Shown: positions 1 through 8,926, counted from the stretch's first letter. The stretch is 64,000 nt of DNA from Pararhizobium sp. YC-54 (GCF_025847205.1 NZ_JAOYTH010000014.1:62001-126000); one strand, 5' to 3'. A program made the numbers and translations. The notes: generated by a model from the letters alone, not told the origin.

Positions 1-566
1 GCGACATTGACGACAGGCGTCGCATAGAGGCCGACCCTGCCCTTGACCGCCGAGTCGAGCAATTGGCCCCAGGATTCCAGTCCGTCCTTGAAATGGGCGC
101 GGTTGAAGGCAAGGCCAACAGGCGCGAAGTCGAAGGGAATGGCGATATCGGCATGCTTGACCGATTTCAGCGACGGCAGCAGGTTCTTCTGCACGTTCGG
201 CAAGGCGGCGGGATCGAATGGTTCCAGCCAGCCATTGTCCGCGTAGAAGGACGTATAGGCGCTGGAGATGCAGATTACGTCATAGCCGATCGGCAGGCCT
301 GCGGTGAATTGCGGGCGCACGCTGGCGAAAAACTGGTCGGCATCGGAGATCACCTCGCGATAGTCGACCGCAATCCCTGTCGCTTCCTTGAAACGGGCGA
401 TGTCGGCCGGGTCGCATTCGCCGGAATTGGCGGCCCAGACGATGGTACTCTCCGCGGCGTGGGCCGCGGAGAACGGAATGGCGAAGCGGCCGCCCATGAC
501 GCCCGCTCCGGCAAGGAGGAGCTTGAGGGTCTGCCGGCGATTGGCCGTGAAGCTGTACCTGTCCAT
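1..566 (-). CDS. ABC transporter solute-binding protein, polyamine (PotD) type, partial
   Basis: N-terminal 188 residues of a periplasmic binding protein; the 3' end lies beyond the left edge. The N-terminus has a twin-arginine-like export signal (NRRQTLKLLLAGAGVMGG, then a hydrophobic run and AHAAE). The mature start, ESTIVWAANSGECDP, and the later block PIGYDVICISSAY are typical of the spermidine/putrescine-type SBP class. It follows the cupin gene (598-987) and a PotA-like ATPase (1038-2090) on the same strand, so it belongs to one import operon whose permeases should lie to the left. The substrate cannot be told from the sequence; polyamine-type SBPs in rhizobia also bind amines, opines and small organic acids. 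Confidence 0.85.
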   Translation of the reverse strand, partial: MDRYSFTANRRQTLKLLLAGAGVMGGRFAIPFSAAHAAESTIVWAANSGECDPADIARFKEATGIAVDYREVISDADQFFASVRPQFTAGLPIGYDVICISSAYTSFYADNGWLEPFDPAALPNVQKNLLPSLKSVKHADIAIPFDFAPVGLAFNRAHFKDGLESWGQLLDSAVKGRVGLYATPVVNV

Positions 567-597
567 GGACGTTCCCCTTCTATGGTCGATATCAAGA

Positions 598-987
598 TCA
601 GTCGCGCACGTGGATGAAGATCTTGCGGATCGGGCCGGGCTGCTCCCAGCTGCCCTCGTCCTTCTCGTTGTAGATCAAGAGGTCGCCGGAATTGGCGACG
701 TGCGCACGGCCATGCCGGTCAGTCACGGTCACGTCGCCCTCGATGACGAAGTCGAAGCACTGGCCTGTACCAAGCAGATCGCCGAAATCGGCGTCGCGGC
801 GCCACAGGCCGACCGTCACGCGGCCGTCGTCCGATTTCCAGACGGAGGCATGCTGGCCGATCGGATTTCCCGGCGTGCGGTCACCAGGCATGTCGCCGTA
901 ATCGTGCCAGTCGTTGGCCGGGTCTGCGAATTTAATGACCTGGACGCCGCTCTTTGCGGCGGTGTCGTTGGTGTTGTCCTTTGGCAT
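598..987 (-). CDS. cupin-domain protein in a polyamine-type ABC operon
   Basis: 129-residue single-domain cupin, probably cytoplasmic since there is no signal peptide. The C-terminal half has the small beta-barrel pattern: CFDFVIEGDVTVTDRHG, then SGDLLIYNEKDEGSWE and a final IRKIFIHV strand. This resembles the DUF861/ureidoglycine-aminohydrolase-like cupins, often found beside amine or amino-acid catabolic genes. The usual cupin metal ligands (two His plus Glu and a later His) are not obvious, so an enzymatic role is uncertain and ligand binding is possible. It sits between the ATPase gene and the SBP gene, all on the minus strand with short gaps. The ATG has a GAGAGGA ribosome-binding site upstream. 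Confidence 0.75.
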   Translation of the reverse strand: MPKDNTNDTAAKSGVQVIKFADPANDWHDYGDMPGDRTPGNPIGQHASVWKSDDGRVTVGLWRRDADFGDLLGTGQCFDFVIEGDVTVTDRHGRAHVANSGDLLIYNEKDEGSWEQPGPIRKIFIHVRD

Positions 988-1037
988 GATGTTCCTCTCT
1001 CACATGATTGGGCCGCCAGGCGGCTCGGGTTTTCCCG

Positions 1038-2090
1038 CTAGGACGCAGGGATGAGATGCGCCTTCGTCTCGTCGAAGGCTATGCGGCAAGCGGCACCCGG
1101 CGTAATCGAAGGCCGGTCCTGCTGCTTGACCGTGACCTCGCCGCCATCGGCAAGCGTCGCCCGGATTTCATGGTGGTCTCCCACATAGGTGCATTTGCCA
1201 AGGGTGGCGGCGATACCCCCGGTGTCCGCAAGCCGCATATGTTCCGGCCGCACCATGACGAGGCAACGCTGCCCCCCGGAGATGACCGAGCCGGCAAGCC
1301 GGACCGTGATACCGGCATCCAGCGCGACAGAAGAGCCGTCTGCACCGGCCCTTCCCGACAGCAGATTGGCGCTACCGACAAACTCCGCGACGAAGCGCGT
1401 CCGCGGGCGCTCATAGATTTCGCTCGGCGTACCGATCTGCTCGATCCGCCCGGCATTCATCACGGCGATGCGGTCGGACATGCTGAGGGCTTCAGACTGG
1501 TCGTGCGTCACAAAGACGGTGGTGGTGCCGACGTCGCGCTGGATCGCCTTCAGCTCCTCGCGCAACTGCTTGCGCATGAGGAAATCGAGCGCCGAAAGCG
1601 GCTCGTCGAGGAGCAGCACGGCCGGGCGATTGACGAGGGCACGGGCCAGCGCCACGCGTTGCTGCTGGCCACCGGAAAGCTGCGCGGGCCGACGCGCGGC
1701 GTAGTCCTCCATGCCGACGCGCCTCAGTTCGGCCAACACCCGCGCCCGCCGCTCCGCCGAAGGCACTTTTCGGCGCTTCAATCCGTATTCGACATTCTCC
1801 GCCACGCTCATATGCGGAAAGAGAGCATAGTTCTGGAAGACGTAGTTCGTCGGCCTGCGCGAGGGCGGCAGGTCAGTAATATCCTCGCCGCCGACGAGGA
1901 TGCGACCGGCGGACGGCGGTGCGAAGCCGCCGATCGCCTGCAGCGTCGTGGACTTGCCGCAGCCGCTCGGACCCAACAGCGTGAAGAATTCGCCCGGCGC
2001 AATCATGAGATCCATCGAACGCACAGCCTCCACCGGCCCGTAGCGGCAGACCAGCGATCGTAGCTCCACGCCACTTTGAGATGCGGACAT
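1038..2090 (-). CDS. ABC transporter ATP-binding protein, PotA type
   Basis: 350-residue cytoplasmic ATPase of a polyamine-type importer. Walker A is GPSGCGKST (about residues 38-46), the Q-loop is in FQNYALFPHMS, the signature is LSGGQQQR, Walker B plus D-loop is VLLLDEPLSALD and the H-loop is in FVTHDQSEAL. A C-terminal TOBE region follows from about residue 240 (VGSANLLSGRAG...). Length is normal for PotA. It is the first gene of the minus-strand operon ATPase, cupin, SBP. A sigma70-like promoter and a small inverted repeat lie just upstream, facing a divergent GntR gene that is the likely regulator. Confidence 0.93.
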   Translation of the reverse strand: MSASQSGVELRSLVCRYGPVEAVRSMDLMIAPGEFFTLLGPSGCGKSTTLQAIGGFAPPSAGRILVGGEDITDLPPSRRPTNYVFQNYALFPHMSVAENVEYGLKRRKVPSAERRARVLAELRRVGMEDYAARRPAQLSGGQQQRVALARALVNRPAVLLLDEPLSALDFLMRKQLREELKAIQRDVGTTTVFVTHDQSEALSMSDRIAVMNAGRIEQIGTPSEIYERPRTRFVAEFVGSANLLSGRAGADGSSVALDAGITVRLAGSVISGGQRCLVMVRPEHMRLADTGGIAATLGKCTYVGDHHEIRATLADGGEVTVKQQDRPSITPGAACRIAFDETKAHLIPAS

Positions 2091-2123
2091 CGAACAATCC
2101 TTTTCGTCTAAAGTTTTTGTAAC

Positions 2124-2172
2124 TTCAGAACTGAAATTTTAGTTAGCGTATCTTTTCCTCGGTGCTTGTCAA
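2124..2172 (-). promoter_or_regulatory. putative promoter and operator of the PotA-cupin-SBP operon
   Basis: On the minus strand, TTGACA (2172-2167) and TACGCT (2150-2145) are separated by 16 bases, a good sigma70-type pair that would start transcription near 2138. Directly downstream is the inverted repeat TTCAGaaCTGAA (2124-2135), placed where a repressor would block initiation. The neighbouring divergent GntR gene (2211-2870) is the natural candidate to bind it. Found by eye; no binding data. Confidence 0.5.
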
Positions 2173-2210
2173 CGCTATTTGTGATAAAGAAACCCGAGTA
2201 GGACAAATGG

Positions 2211-2870
2211 ATGCGATCTGAAATTTTTGAAATGCAGGCCAGGCAGCGTGACGGCTCCGCCGTCGGCCTTGCCTATGAAAGCATCCGGGACCGCATCATC
2301 TCGCTTGCGCTACCGCCGGGTGCGCCTCTCAACGAGACAGAGCTAGCCAACCAACTCGGCGTCGGCCTCACGCCGGTCCGCGATTCCATCAAGCGCCTCG
2401 CGCTCGAACATCTCATCGTCGTCTACCCTCGCCGGGGGACCTTCGTCAGCGAGATCAACCTGGCCGACGAGCGCTGGCTGACGGAGGCGCGCGTGGAGAT
2501 GGAAGGGCTGGCGGCGGAACTGGCGGCATCGCGCGGGAATCTCGAGGAGCGACGAGCGATCATGTCCTGCGTGGAGAAGCTGCTTGCAGAATCGCACCCG
2601 CTTCGCATCAACGCGATCGACACCGAGTTCCACCGCCTCGTCTATCGCGCCGCGCACAATCCCTTTTTGGAAGCGTCGCTGAACCAATATCTCAATCTGA
2701 GCGTCCGTCTCTGGTACTATTGTCGCGACCGCCTTCGCGCAAAATCCTCCGACGGCGACTTTCACAAACAGGTCGCGGACGCCATCATGGCCGGCGATGC
2801 GCAGGGCGCACGGGCTGGCATCGTTGCCCATCTGCGCCAGTCGTCAGCCGACCTGCGCGAGGTGATGTGA
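2211..2870 (+). CDS. GntR-family transcriptional regulator, FCD subfamily
   Basis: 219-residue DNA-binding regulator. The winged helix-turn-helix covers about residues 18-80 (LNETELANQLGVGLTPVRDSIKRL, then the wing VVYPRRGTFVSEI). The all-helical FCD effector domain fills the rest, with metal-ligand-type His in DTEFHRLVYRAAHN and near HKQVADAIMAGD. It is divergent from the PotA operon with 120 bases between them, so it probably controls that operon. It ends four bases before the convergent metallo-hydrolase gene. The second FCD regulator at 26227-26922 is clearly similar (shared IGLAPIREALRRLEGEH / VGLTPVRDSIKRLALEH and YPRRG), so the two are paralogues. Confidence 0.92.
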   Translation: MRSEIFEMQARQRDGSAVGLAYESIRDRIISLALPPGAPLNETELANQLGVGLTPVRDSIKRLALEHLIVVYPRRGTFVSEINLADERWLTEARVEMEGLAAELAASRGNLEERRAIMSCVEKLLAESHPLRINAIDTEFHRLVYRAAHNPFLEASLNQYLNLSVRLWYYCRDRLRAKSSDGDFHKQVADAIMAGDAQGARAGIVAHLRQSSADLREVM

Positions 2871-2873
2871 CGC

Positions 2874-3611
2874 TCAACCCGTGTAGGCCACGACCAGCTG
2901 CTTCAACCGTGTCGGTCCGAAGCTCTGGAAATGGCCACCATGCACGATGCGGACGGGCAAATCCGCCACGCGCGCCAGCGAGGCGCGATAGGCCGCCCTG
3001 TCGGAGTGGAACGTGTCGTCGATCAGGTCGCCGTCATAGACGATGTCGCCGGCGATCAACGTGCCGGTCGCCCGCTCGAAGAGCGCGATGCCGCCCGGCG
3101 AATGGCCGGGCGTGTGGATGACCTCGAAACGCCGGTCGCCGAGGTCGACTACGTCGCCGTCCTCGACAAAGCCGGTCGCCGGGCAGGGTTTTACGCGATA
3201 GGCGGCGCTTTCCCAGTCTTCCGGCGGGGCGATGAACATATCCTCGTTCGCATAGCTGGCAGCCAGCGTCCATTCAGGCCGGGGATCGGCGAAAATCTCC
3301 GCTTCGGCCGGATGGGCAAGCCGGGCGTCGAATTCGTGGGTGCTGCCGACATGGTCGAAATGGGCATGGCTCGACACGCAGACGATCGGCCGCCCGCAGA
3401 GGAGCGGCACATGGGCCCGCAGGCTGAAATGGCCAAGCCCGGTGTCGACGAGCAGATCGCGTTCCGCCCCGCGCACGAACCACATGTTGCAGCGGAAGAA
3501 GGGGTGAATCCAGGGTTCGTGGATCAGGAAGACGCCGTCGGCGAAGGGGACGACCTCATACCAGTCTTCCGCGCGGATACTGGCGGCAGGGTTTGAAAGG
3601 TTCAGTGTCAT
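2874..3611 (-). CDS. MBL-fold metallo-hydrolase
   Basis: 245-residue metallo-beta-lactamase-fold hydrolase. The metal motif HxHxDH is seen as SHAHFDHVGS; further His/Asp ligands are in VIHTPGHSPGG, IAGDIVYDGD and the late VHGGHFQSFG. No signal peptide, so cytoplasmic. A longer upstream start is possible, but the ATG at 3611 (MTLNLSNPAAS) has a GAGG-type ribosome-binding site and fits the family start. It is the last gene of the dipeptide-type ABC operon, separated from the binding-protein gene by a hairpin (3697-3714). The substrate is unknown; MBL enzymes hydrolyse lactones, esters, amides or thioesters. Confidence 0.88.
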   Translation of the reverse strand: MTLNLSNPAASIRAEDWYEVVPFADGVFLIHEPWIHPFFRCNMWFVRGAERDLLVDTGLGHFSLRAHVPLLCGRPIVCVSSHAHFDHVGSTHEFDARLAHPAEAEIFADPRPEWTLAASYANEDMFIAPPEDWESAAYRVKPCPATGFVEDGDVVDLGDRRFEVIHTPGHSPGGIALFERATGTLIAGDIVYDGDLIDDTFHSDRAAYRASLARVADLPVRIVHGGHFQSFGPTRLKQLVVAYTG

Positions 3612-3696
3612 CGCATGGCCTCGTGGCAAAGGAAAAACCGATCTTGCGCACCGCCCGATGACCGGACGGCACGCAAGGCGGGGGAGGAAACAGTGC

Positions 3697-3714
3697 GTGG
3701 CGCCGGGGCGCCAC
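3697..3714 (-). terminator. hairpin after the dipeptide-type SBP gene
   Basis: Perfect inverted repeat GTGGCGCC / GGCGCCAC with two central G residues, just after the SBP stop at 3722 and before the metallo-hydrolase. No U-tract, so an RNA-stabilising or attenuating stem is more likely than a full terminator. Confidence 0.45.
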
Positions 3715-3721
3715 AGTTGGT

Positions 3722-5284
3722 TTAAAGTGCCCACACGCCCGACAGGTCGTGCATGTTGACGCCGCGCAGGGACGGCTCCAGCCCGCCGAACTTGCCGCTG
3801 ACGGCCTGCAGGCTGTCGCGGAAACCCCAGACGATCCAGCCGGCCTTGTCGTGCACGAGCTGCTGGAAATCATTGAGATACTGGCGCGCCTTGTCGCTGT
3901 CGCCCGTGGAGGATGCCAGCTTGAACAGCTCGGCCGCCTTCTCGTCCTTCCAATGGGATTCGTTGTAGGGCGAATCCGGCAGCAGCGAATAACCGGCCGT
4001 CACCGACAGGGGATTGGGACCGAACATATCCTGGGCGAAATCGACCTTCAGGTATTTCTGGTCGTAGAAGCTGGAAAGATCGGCCGAGGCCGCCAGCTTG
4101 ATGGTGACGCCGACCTTCTTGGCCTGCTGGGCGAGGACCTGCGCCGCCGCGGAGTTCCATGGGGCTTCAGGGCTCGGATGCAGCTCGATCTCCAATCCCT
4201 CCTGGCCGGCTTCCTTGAGCAGGAATTTCGCCTTGTCCGGGTCGTAGGCCCGCTGCGGGATGCCGGCATTGTAATAGGGGTCCTGCGCCCAGCCGAGATC
4301 GTTGCCGATCCGCCCGCGCCCGGCATAGACGTTGCGCACCAGCTGTTCGCGGTCGACCATCAGCTTGAATGCCTCAAGCACGCGCGGATCTTTGAACGGA
4401 GGCTGGTCCACACGCATGGTAAAGGGCTCGAAGGAGGCGCCGGCTGCCGAAAGCAGCTTGATATCCTCCCGGCCCTCGATGGTCCGCGCCTGGGTGAAGG
4501 CGAGGTTCGGCATGGCGTCGATCTGACCGCTCATCAGGGCGTTCAGGCGTGCCGTCGTCGGATCGGCAAAACCGATCACCTCGATACGGTCGAGATAGGG
4601 TTTTCCGTCGAGCCAGTAGTTTGGGTTGCGCTCGGCGGCGAACTTCTGGTCCTCGAAGCTGACGAACTTGAACGGTCCCGAACCCACCGGCTTCTTCGCG
4701 TCGAAATCGGTCGGGACGATCGACAGGCACGGGTGGAAGAAGGCCTGTTTGAAGAAGGAATAGGGATATTTGAGGCGCAGGCGCGCCGTCAGCTTGTCCT
4801 CCTTTTCGACGCCCTTGGAATCGAGCGCCTCAAGGCTGCGCGCGGCGAGCGAACCGGTCGTCGTCATGGCCCGCGTGATGGAGAAGATAACGTCGTCGAT
4901 CGTCAATGGCTTGCCGTCATGGAAGGTCACGCCATCGCGGATGCGGATGGTCCAGACCTGCGCCGTGGCGTCAGGTTCGAAGACCTCTGCGAGCGCGTCA
5001 TAGGGTTTTCCGGCCGCATCCTCCTTGACGAGCGAATCGTACATCGCCCGGCACATCATGGCGGCGAAGCCGGAAAAGGCGAGCGCGGGGTCCATGTTGT
5101 CCTTGGAACTCGCATCCTCCGCGCCGACCCGGAAGGTGCCACCCCGCTTCGGGGTGGCACCTTCACTGGCCTGGGCGCTTCGCAGGAGGGAGGGGCCGGC
5201 GAGCGCCGCGGCGGCGGCAATGCCCCCGCCGAGGAGGACATTGCGTCGTGTAACCATTGCGGGCATGAGCAAACTAGGTTTCAT
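3722..5284 (-). CDS. ABC transporter substrate-binding protein, peptide/opine family 5
   Basis: 520-residue periplasmic binding protein of the DppA/OppA class. The N-terminus has a Tat-like signal (MVTRRNVLLGGGIAAAAALAG, cleaved near SAQAS). The mature part shows the family pattern: KRGGTFRVG, then LAEVFEPDATAQVWTIRIRDGVTFHDGKPLTIDDV and PVGSGPFKF. The open frame extends further upstream, but the ATG at 5284 gives the signal peptide and a normal length. It follows the 2OG-oxygenase gene in the operon dppB, dppC, dppDF, oxygenase, SBP, MBL hydrolase. Family 5 SBPs bind peptides, opines, glycosides or amino-acid conjugates, so the ligand is open. Confidence 0.92.
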   Translation of the reverse strand: MKPSLLMPAMVTRRNVLLGGGIAAAAALAGPSLLRSAQASEGATPKRGGTFRVGAEDASSKDNMDPALAFSGFAAMMCRAMYDSLVKEDAAGKPYDALAEVFEPDATAQVWTIRIRDGVTFHDGKPLTIDDVIFSITRAMTTTGSLAARSLEALDSKGVEKEDKLTARLRLKYPYSFFKQAFFHPCLSIVPTDFDAKKPVGSGPFKFVSFEDQKFAAERNPNYWLDGKPYLDRIEVIGFADPTTARLNALMSGQIDAMPNLAFTQARTIEGREDIKLLSAAGASFEPFTMRVDQPPFKDPRVLEAFKLMVDREQLVRNVYAGRGRIGNDLGWAQDPYYNAGIPQRAYDPDKAKFLLKEAGQEGLEIELHPSPEAPWNSAAAQVLAQQAKKVGVTIKLAASADLSSFYDQKYLKVDFAQDMFGPNPLSVTAGYSLLPDSPYNESHWKDEKAAELFKLASSTGDSDKARQYLNDFQQLVHDKAGWIVWGFRDSLQAVSGKFGGLEPSLRGVNMHDLSGVWAL

Positions 5285-5328
5285 CACCGGCTCCTTCAGC
5301 CTTGGAGTGATCAGGGGTCTTGCGCGGT

Positions 5329-6189
5329 TCAGTTGGCGGCATCCGCGAGGGCGCTGAGCCGCGGCGAGACGTAGAGCGGCGTCGTGCGTCCCGAGGCGTT
5401 CACGTGGACCTTCTCGTTGAAGACGAAGCCTGGCGCATTGTCGTAGGAGAAGGCCGCGACCATTCGGTCGCGCGTGCCGTTGGACGGCGCGACACGGTGC
5501 AGGGACTGGTCGCCGTAGAACAGCACCAGCGTACCGGCATCCTGGGTGATGGAGATCACTTCTTCGGAGGTGCCGCGCAGCACCGCCTCGACGCGGTCGA
5601 GGCCCGGACTGTCCTTGTCGCGGGTATGCGGCACGAACTCGAATTCGCCGCCCAATTCCGGGCGTTGCAACAAGAGCGTGACCACCCAGTCGTTGCCGTC
5701 GAAGTGCCAGTCGTGGGTCTGGCCGTTGTTCATCATGATGACGGCGAGCGACAGGAACGGGTCGACGATGTGGTGGACGCTCTGGTCGAGGATTTCCGCG
5801 AAGAACGGTGGCAGGCCACCCCATTCGTAGATCTTGCGCAGCTCGCTCTCGCCGTCGAAAATATCGGCCGACAGCATGCGCTGGATCAGCGGCTGCGGCT
5901 TGCGGAACGGATGGTCGGCGGGCAGCGACGGATCGAGCGTTTCCTGCGGATAGATGAAGCGCAGGAGGTCGCGGGCATAGGCCTTGCTCTTGAGGCTTTC
6001 CACCTCGGCAACGCAGGTCGCCAGGCCCTTCTCGGTTAGGAAGCCCGGAAAGCTGGCGAGGCCGCTTTCGCGTAGCGAGGCCTTGGCGTTCTCGATCAGC
6101 TCACGGCGCTTCGGGCTTGCCAGATCGTCGATCGGATAGCGCTCGAGGTCGACCAGGTGGCTGACGTCGGGGGCTTGCATCGTGCTCAT
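5329..6189 (-). CDS. 2-oxoglutarate/Fe(II)-dependent oxygenase-like protein
   Basis: 286-residue protein with the double-stranded beta-helix pattern of non-haem iron oxygenases. The iron triad is visible as H162 and D164 in THDWHFDGNDW and H231 in GDQSLHRVAPSNGTR; R240 is placed to hold 2-oxoglutarate. Because the carboxylate ligand (Asp) is kept, a hydroxylase rather than a halogenase chemistry is expected. The sequence reminds me of the free-amino-acid hydroxylase/halogenase (BesD-like) group, but this is uncertain. The ATG at 6189 has GGAGTG eight bases upstream; an earlier in-frame start at 6222 is less good. It lies between the importer ATPase and SBP genes, suggesting it modifies the imported compound. 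Confidence 0.82.
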   Translation of the reverse strand: MSTMQAPDVSHLVDLERYPIDDLASPKRRELIENAKASLRESGLASFPGFLTEKGLATCVAEVESLKSKAYARDLLRFIYPQETLDPSLPADHPFRKPQPLIQRMLSADIFDGESELRKIYEWGGLPPFFAEILDQSVHHIVDPFLSLAVIMMNNGQTHDWHFDGNDWVVTLLLQRPELGGEFEFVPHTRDKDSPGLDRVEAVLRGTSEEVISITQDAGTLVLFYGDQSLHRVAPSNGTRDRMVAAFSYDNAPGFVFNEKVHVNASGRTTPLYVSPRLSALADAAN

Positions 6190-6212
6190 GTTTTCACTCC
6201 TCATTTGGCTGG

Positions 6213-8024
6213 TTAGCTCCACCAGAGCCGCGGCGTGCTCTGGAGTAGATTCTGCGTGTACGGGTCTTGCGGGGCATCGAGCACGGCGTCGCTCGGCCCT
6301 TCCTCGACAAGCACCCCGGATTTGACGACGGCGACCCGGTCGGCGATGGCGCGCACCACGGCGAGGTTGTGCGTGATGAAGACGATGGTGGTGCCGGATT
6401 GCCGGTGCAGCTTCTTCAGAAGCTGGACGATCGACGCCTGGACGGAGACATCCAGCGCGCTTGTGATCTCGTCGCAGATCAGGATTTCCGGGTCGGCCGC
6501 GATCGCACGCGCGATCGCCACGCGCTGGCGCTCGCCGCCGCTGAGCTGCTGCGGGTAGCGGTCGTGAAGGCGCGGGTTGAGGGCCACCATCGACAGCAGC
6601 TCGGCCACCGATTGGCGCGGCACCCTGCCCTTTTCGGTGAAGGCGGCGATGGATTGCGCGATCAGCTCATGCACCGTGCGGCGCGGATTGAGTGAACTAT
6701 AGGGATTCTGGAAGATGTATTGCACCGCGCGCCGCTGCTCCGTGCTGCGCTGGCGAGTGCCGAAAGGCAGCACCGCGCCGTGCAGCTGGAGGCTGCCCTT
6801 CGCATCGGTGTGCAGGCCGCCGAGACATTTGGCGAGCGTCGTCTTGCCGCTGCCGGATTCGCCGACGATAGCGGTGCACAGGCCCTGACGTATCTCCAGG
6901 TCGAGCCCCTTGAGGATACGGACGCTGCCGTAGCCGGCATCGAGCCCCGATACGCTGAGCAGCACGGGCTTTTCCACTCTTTCCGCCGCCGCTTCGATCT
7001 CCGGCACCCGGAACGGAACGGTATCATCCGTCGTCTGCCGGCGCAGGCACGCGACCTTGTGCCCATCCGAATGGAGCCGCAGCAACGGCGGCTCCAAGCG
7101 CCGGCAGCTTTCCAGCACGTCCGGGCAGCGCGAGGCGAAGACGCAGCCGCCGTCCCGGCGCGCCACCGAGGGGGCATGGCCGGCAATGCCGCGCAGTTTG
7201 CGGCGGACCAGCGGATCGGGGATCGCCGAGATCAGCAGCCGCGTATAGGGATGTTCCGGCGAGCGCAGCGTGAGATGGGTCGGCCCGGATTCGACGATGC
7301 GGCCGAGATACATGACGGCCACGCTGTCGGCGAGATCATTGACGACGGCGAGATCATGGCTGACATAGACCGCCGCCGTGCCGTAACGCGCGCACAGATC
7401 CCGCGCCGTCGCCAACACATGGGCCTGGGTGGTGACGTCGAGCCCCGTCGTCGGTTCGTCGAGCACGACGACGGCCGGCCGGCCGATGAAGGCCATGGCA
7501 AGGCCGACGCGCTGCTGCTGGCCGCCGGAAAGCTGATGCGGAAAGCGCTTGAGGAATTCGGGCGTCGCCGGAAGGGCGACATCCGCGAGCGCCTGCGCTA
7601 CTCGCTCCGCCGCGCCAAAGTCCTTGCCATCCTTGTTGAGGGCTTCCAGCATCTGCGCGCCGATCCGCATGGCGGGGTTCAGCGAGGCGCCGGGGTCCTG
7701 CGGCACGTAGGAAATGAGGCGCCCGCGCTGGCGGCGGATTTCTTGCCAGGAGAGCGGCAGGAGATCGACGCCGCGGATGCGAACCGACCCCGCTGATATG
7801 GCCGTGCCGATCTTGGCATAACCGAGCAGCGCCAGCGCCGCCGTGGTCTTGCCGGAGCCGGATTCGCCGACGAGACCCATGATCTCGCCCGGTCGCAGGC
7901 TGAAATCGACGTCGGCGACGATGTTGGTCTTCGAGCCGACGACATCGACCCGCAACCCCTCGACCTGAAGGGCGGCTTGCATATCGCCCGCGGACACGCC
8001 GAGGCGCTTCGGCGCAACGTTCAT
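6213..8024 (-). CDS. fused dipeptide-type ABC ATPase (DppD-DppF)
   Basis: 603-residue protein with two complete nucleotide-binding domains. First half: Walker A GESGSGKTTAA, signature LSGGQQQR, Walker B VVVLDEPTTGLD, followed by the Cys-containing oligopeptide C-region (CVFASRCPDVLESC) of DppD. Second half: [31 protein letters not shown], as in DppF. Each domain would power one side of the DppB-DppC channel. The ATG at 8024 overlaps the dppC-like stop (TGATG), with GGAGGT upstream, so translation is coupled. The GTG one codon earlier is a weaker choice. Such DppDF fusions are known in proteobacteria. Confidence 0.93.
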   Translation of the reverse strand: MNVAPKRLGVSAGDMQAALQVEGLRVDVVGSKTNIVADVDFSLRPGEIMGLVGESGSGKTTAALALLGYAKIGTAISAGSVRIRGVDLLPLSWQEIRRQRGRLISYVPQDPGASLNPAMRIGAQMLEALNKDGKDFGAAERVAQALADVALPATPEFLKRFPHQLSGGQQQRVGLAMAFIGRPAVVVLDEPTTGLDVTTQAHVLATARDLCARYGTAAVYVSHDLAVVNDLADSVAVMYLGRIVESGPTHLTLRSPEHPYTRLLISAIPDPLVRRKLRGIAGHAPSVARRDGGCVFASRCPDVLESCRRLEPPLLRLHSDGHKVACLRRQTTDDTVPFRVPEIEAAAERVEKPVLLSVSGLDAGYGSVRILKGLDLEIRQGLCTAIVGESGSGKTTLAKCLGGLHTDAKGSLQLHGAVLPFGTRQRSTEQRRAVQYIFQNPYSSLNPRRTVHELIAQSIAAFTEKGRVPRQSVAELLSMVALNPRLHDRYPQQLSGGERQRVAIARAIAADPEILICDEITSALDVSVQASIVQLLKKLHRQSGTTIVFITHNLAVVRAIADRVAVVKSGVLVEEGPSDAVLDAPQDPYTQNLLQSTPRLWWS

Positions 8025-8926
8025 CACTCACCTCCGGAGGTAATGGTGCGACTCACGCCGGCGGTTTTCTGGCTGAAGGCGTCGGTGAAGAGGTTGGCGC
8101 CGATCGTCGCGATGCAGATCGCCGCCACCGGCAGGAGGACCGGCCAGGGTTGCAAGAGCAGGCCCGGCTGGTTCTCGTTGATCATCAGGCCCCAGTCGGC
8201 GGCCGGCGGCTGGACGCCGAGGCCGATGAAGCTGAGCGAGGCAACAATGCCGATCGACCAGGTCGCCCGCAAGCCCAGTTCGAGCGCGACGAGGCCGGCA
8301 AGATTGGGCAGCAATTCGCGCAGCATCACCGCGAAGCGGCTGGCGCCGATCATTTCCGCATAGACGACAAATTCGCGCTCCGAGAGCTGCAACGCCGAGG
8401 CATAGATGACCCGCGCCGTGCGCGGCACATGCGAGAGCGCCACCACGATGCAGACGAGCGGCAGCGAGGTGCCGATCATCGAGGCGACGAGCAGTGTCAG
8501 CACGAGGGCGGGAAAGCACAGGAGCACATCCAGCGCCCGCATGACGATCGAGCCGACCGTGCCCTTCATATAGGCCGCGACCAGCCCGAGCGCCGTGCCG
8601 AGCCCGACGCCGAGAAGCGCCGAGATGGCCGCCAGCACCATGATGGCGCGCCCGCCGTGCAGGAACCGGCTTAGCGTATCGTGGCCGAGATAATCGGTGC
8701 CGAACAGGTGGCCGTCCGTGCCCGGAAGATCGAAGGGAATGCCGACCAGCTCTTCCGGATCGACCGAGGTGAGCCAGGGTCCGAGGATCGCCAACAGGAC
8801 GACGGAGCCGAGTAGAATGGCGCCGATGCGGCCTTTTGGTGTGCGCAGGGTCGAAAGCAGGATGCTGGCCGGTTTCTTCGCTGCGACGGGCGCGGAATGG
8901 TCTTCGTGGGCTTGCAAGATGGTCAT
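8024..8926 (-). CDS. ABC transporter permease, DppC type
   Basis: 300-residue inner-membrane permease with about six hydrophobic segments (first near 35-55). The BPD_transp_1 coupling loop is seen as YAEMIGASRFAVMLRELLPNL. The N-terminal soluble segment and the GTDYLGHDTLSRFLHGGR motif are typical of DppC/OppC. It overlaps the DppB-like gene by four bases (ATGA) and the fused ATPase gene downstream by one base. Confidence 0.93.
   Translation of the reverse strand: MTILQAHEDHSAPVAAKKPASILLSTLRTPKGRIGAILLGSVVLLAILGPWLTSVDPEELVGIPFDLPGTDGHLFGTDYLGHDTLSRFLHGGRAIMVLAAISALLGVGLGTALGLVAAYMKGTVGSIVMRALDVLLCFPALVLTLLVASMIGTSLPLVCIVVALSHVPRTARVIYASALQLSEREFVVYAEMIGASRFAVMLRELLPNLAGLVALELGLRATWSIGIVASLSFIGLGVQPPAADWGLMINENQPGLLLQPWPVLLPVAAICIATIGANLFTDAFSQKTAGVSRTITSGGE

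Noticed and set aside
3749..5374. 541-codon open frame on the plus strand opposite the family 5 SBP gene
   Set aside because: It is antisense to a gene with clear signal peptide and family motifs; no domain or ribosome-binding site, and such frames are common in high-GC DNA.
5329..6189. Radical halogenase
   Set aside because: The carboxylate ligand Asp164 is present, whereas iron/2OG halogenases have Gly or Ala there.
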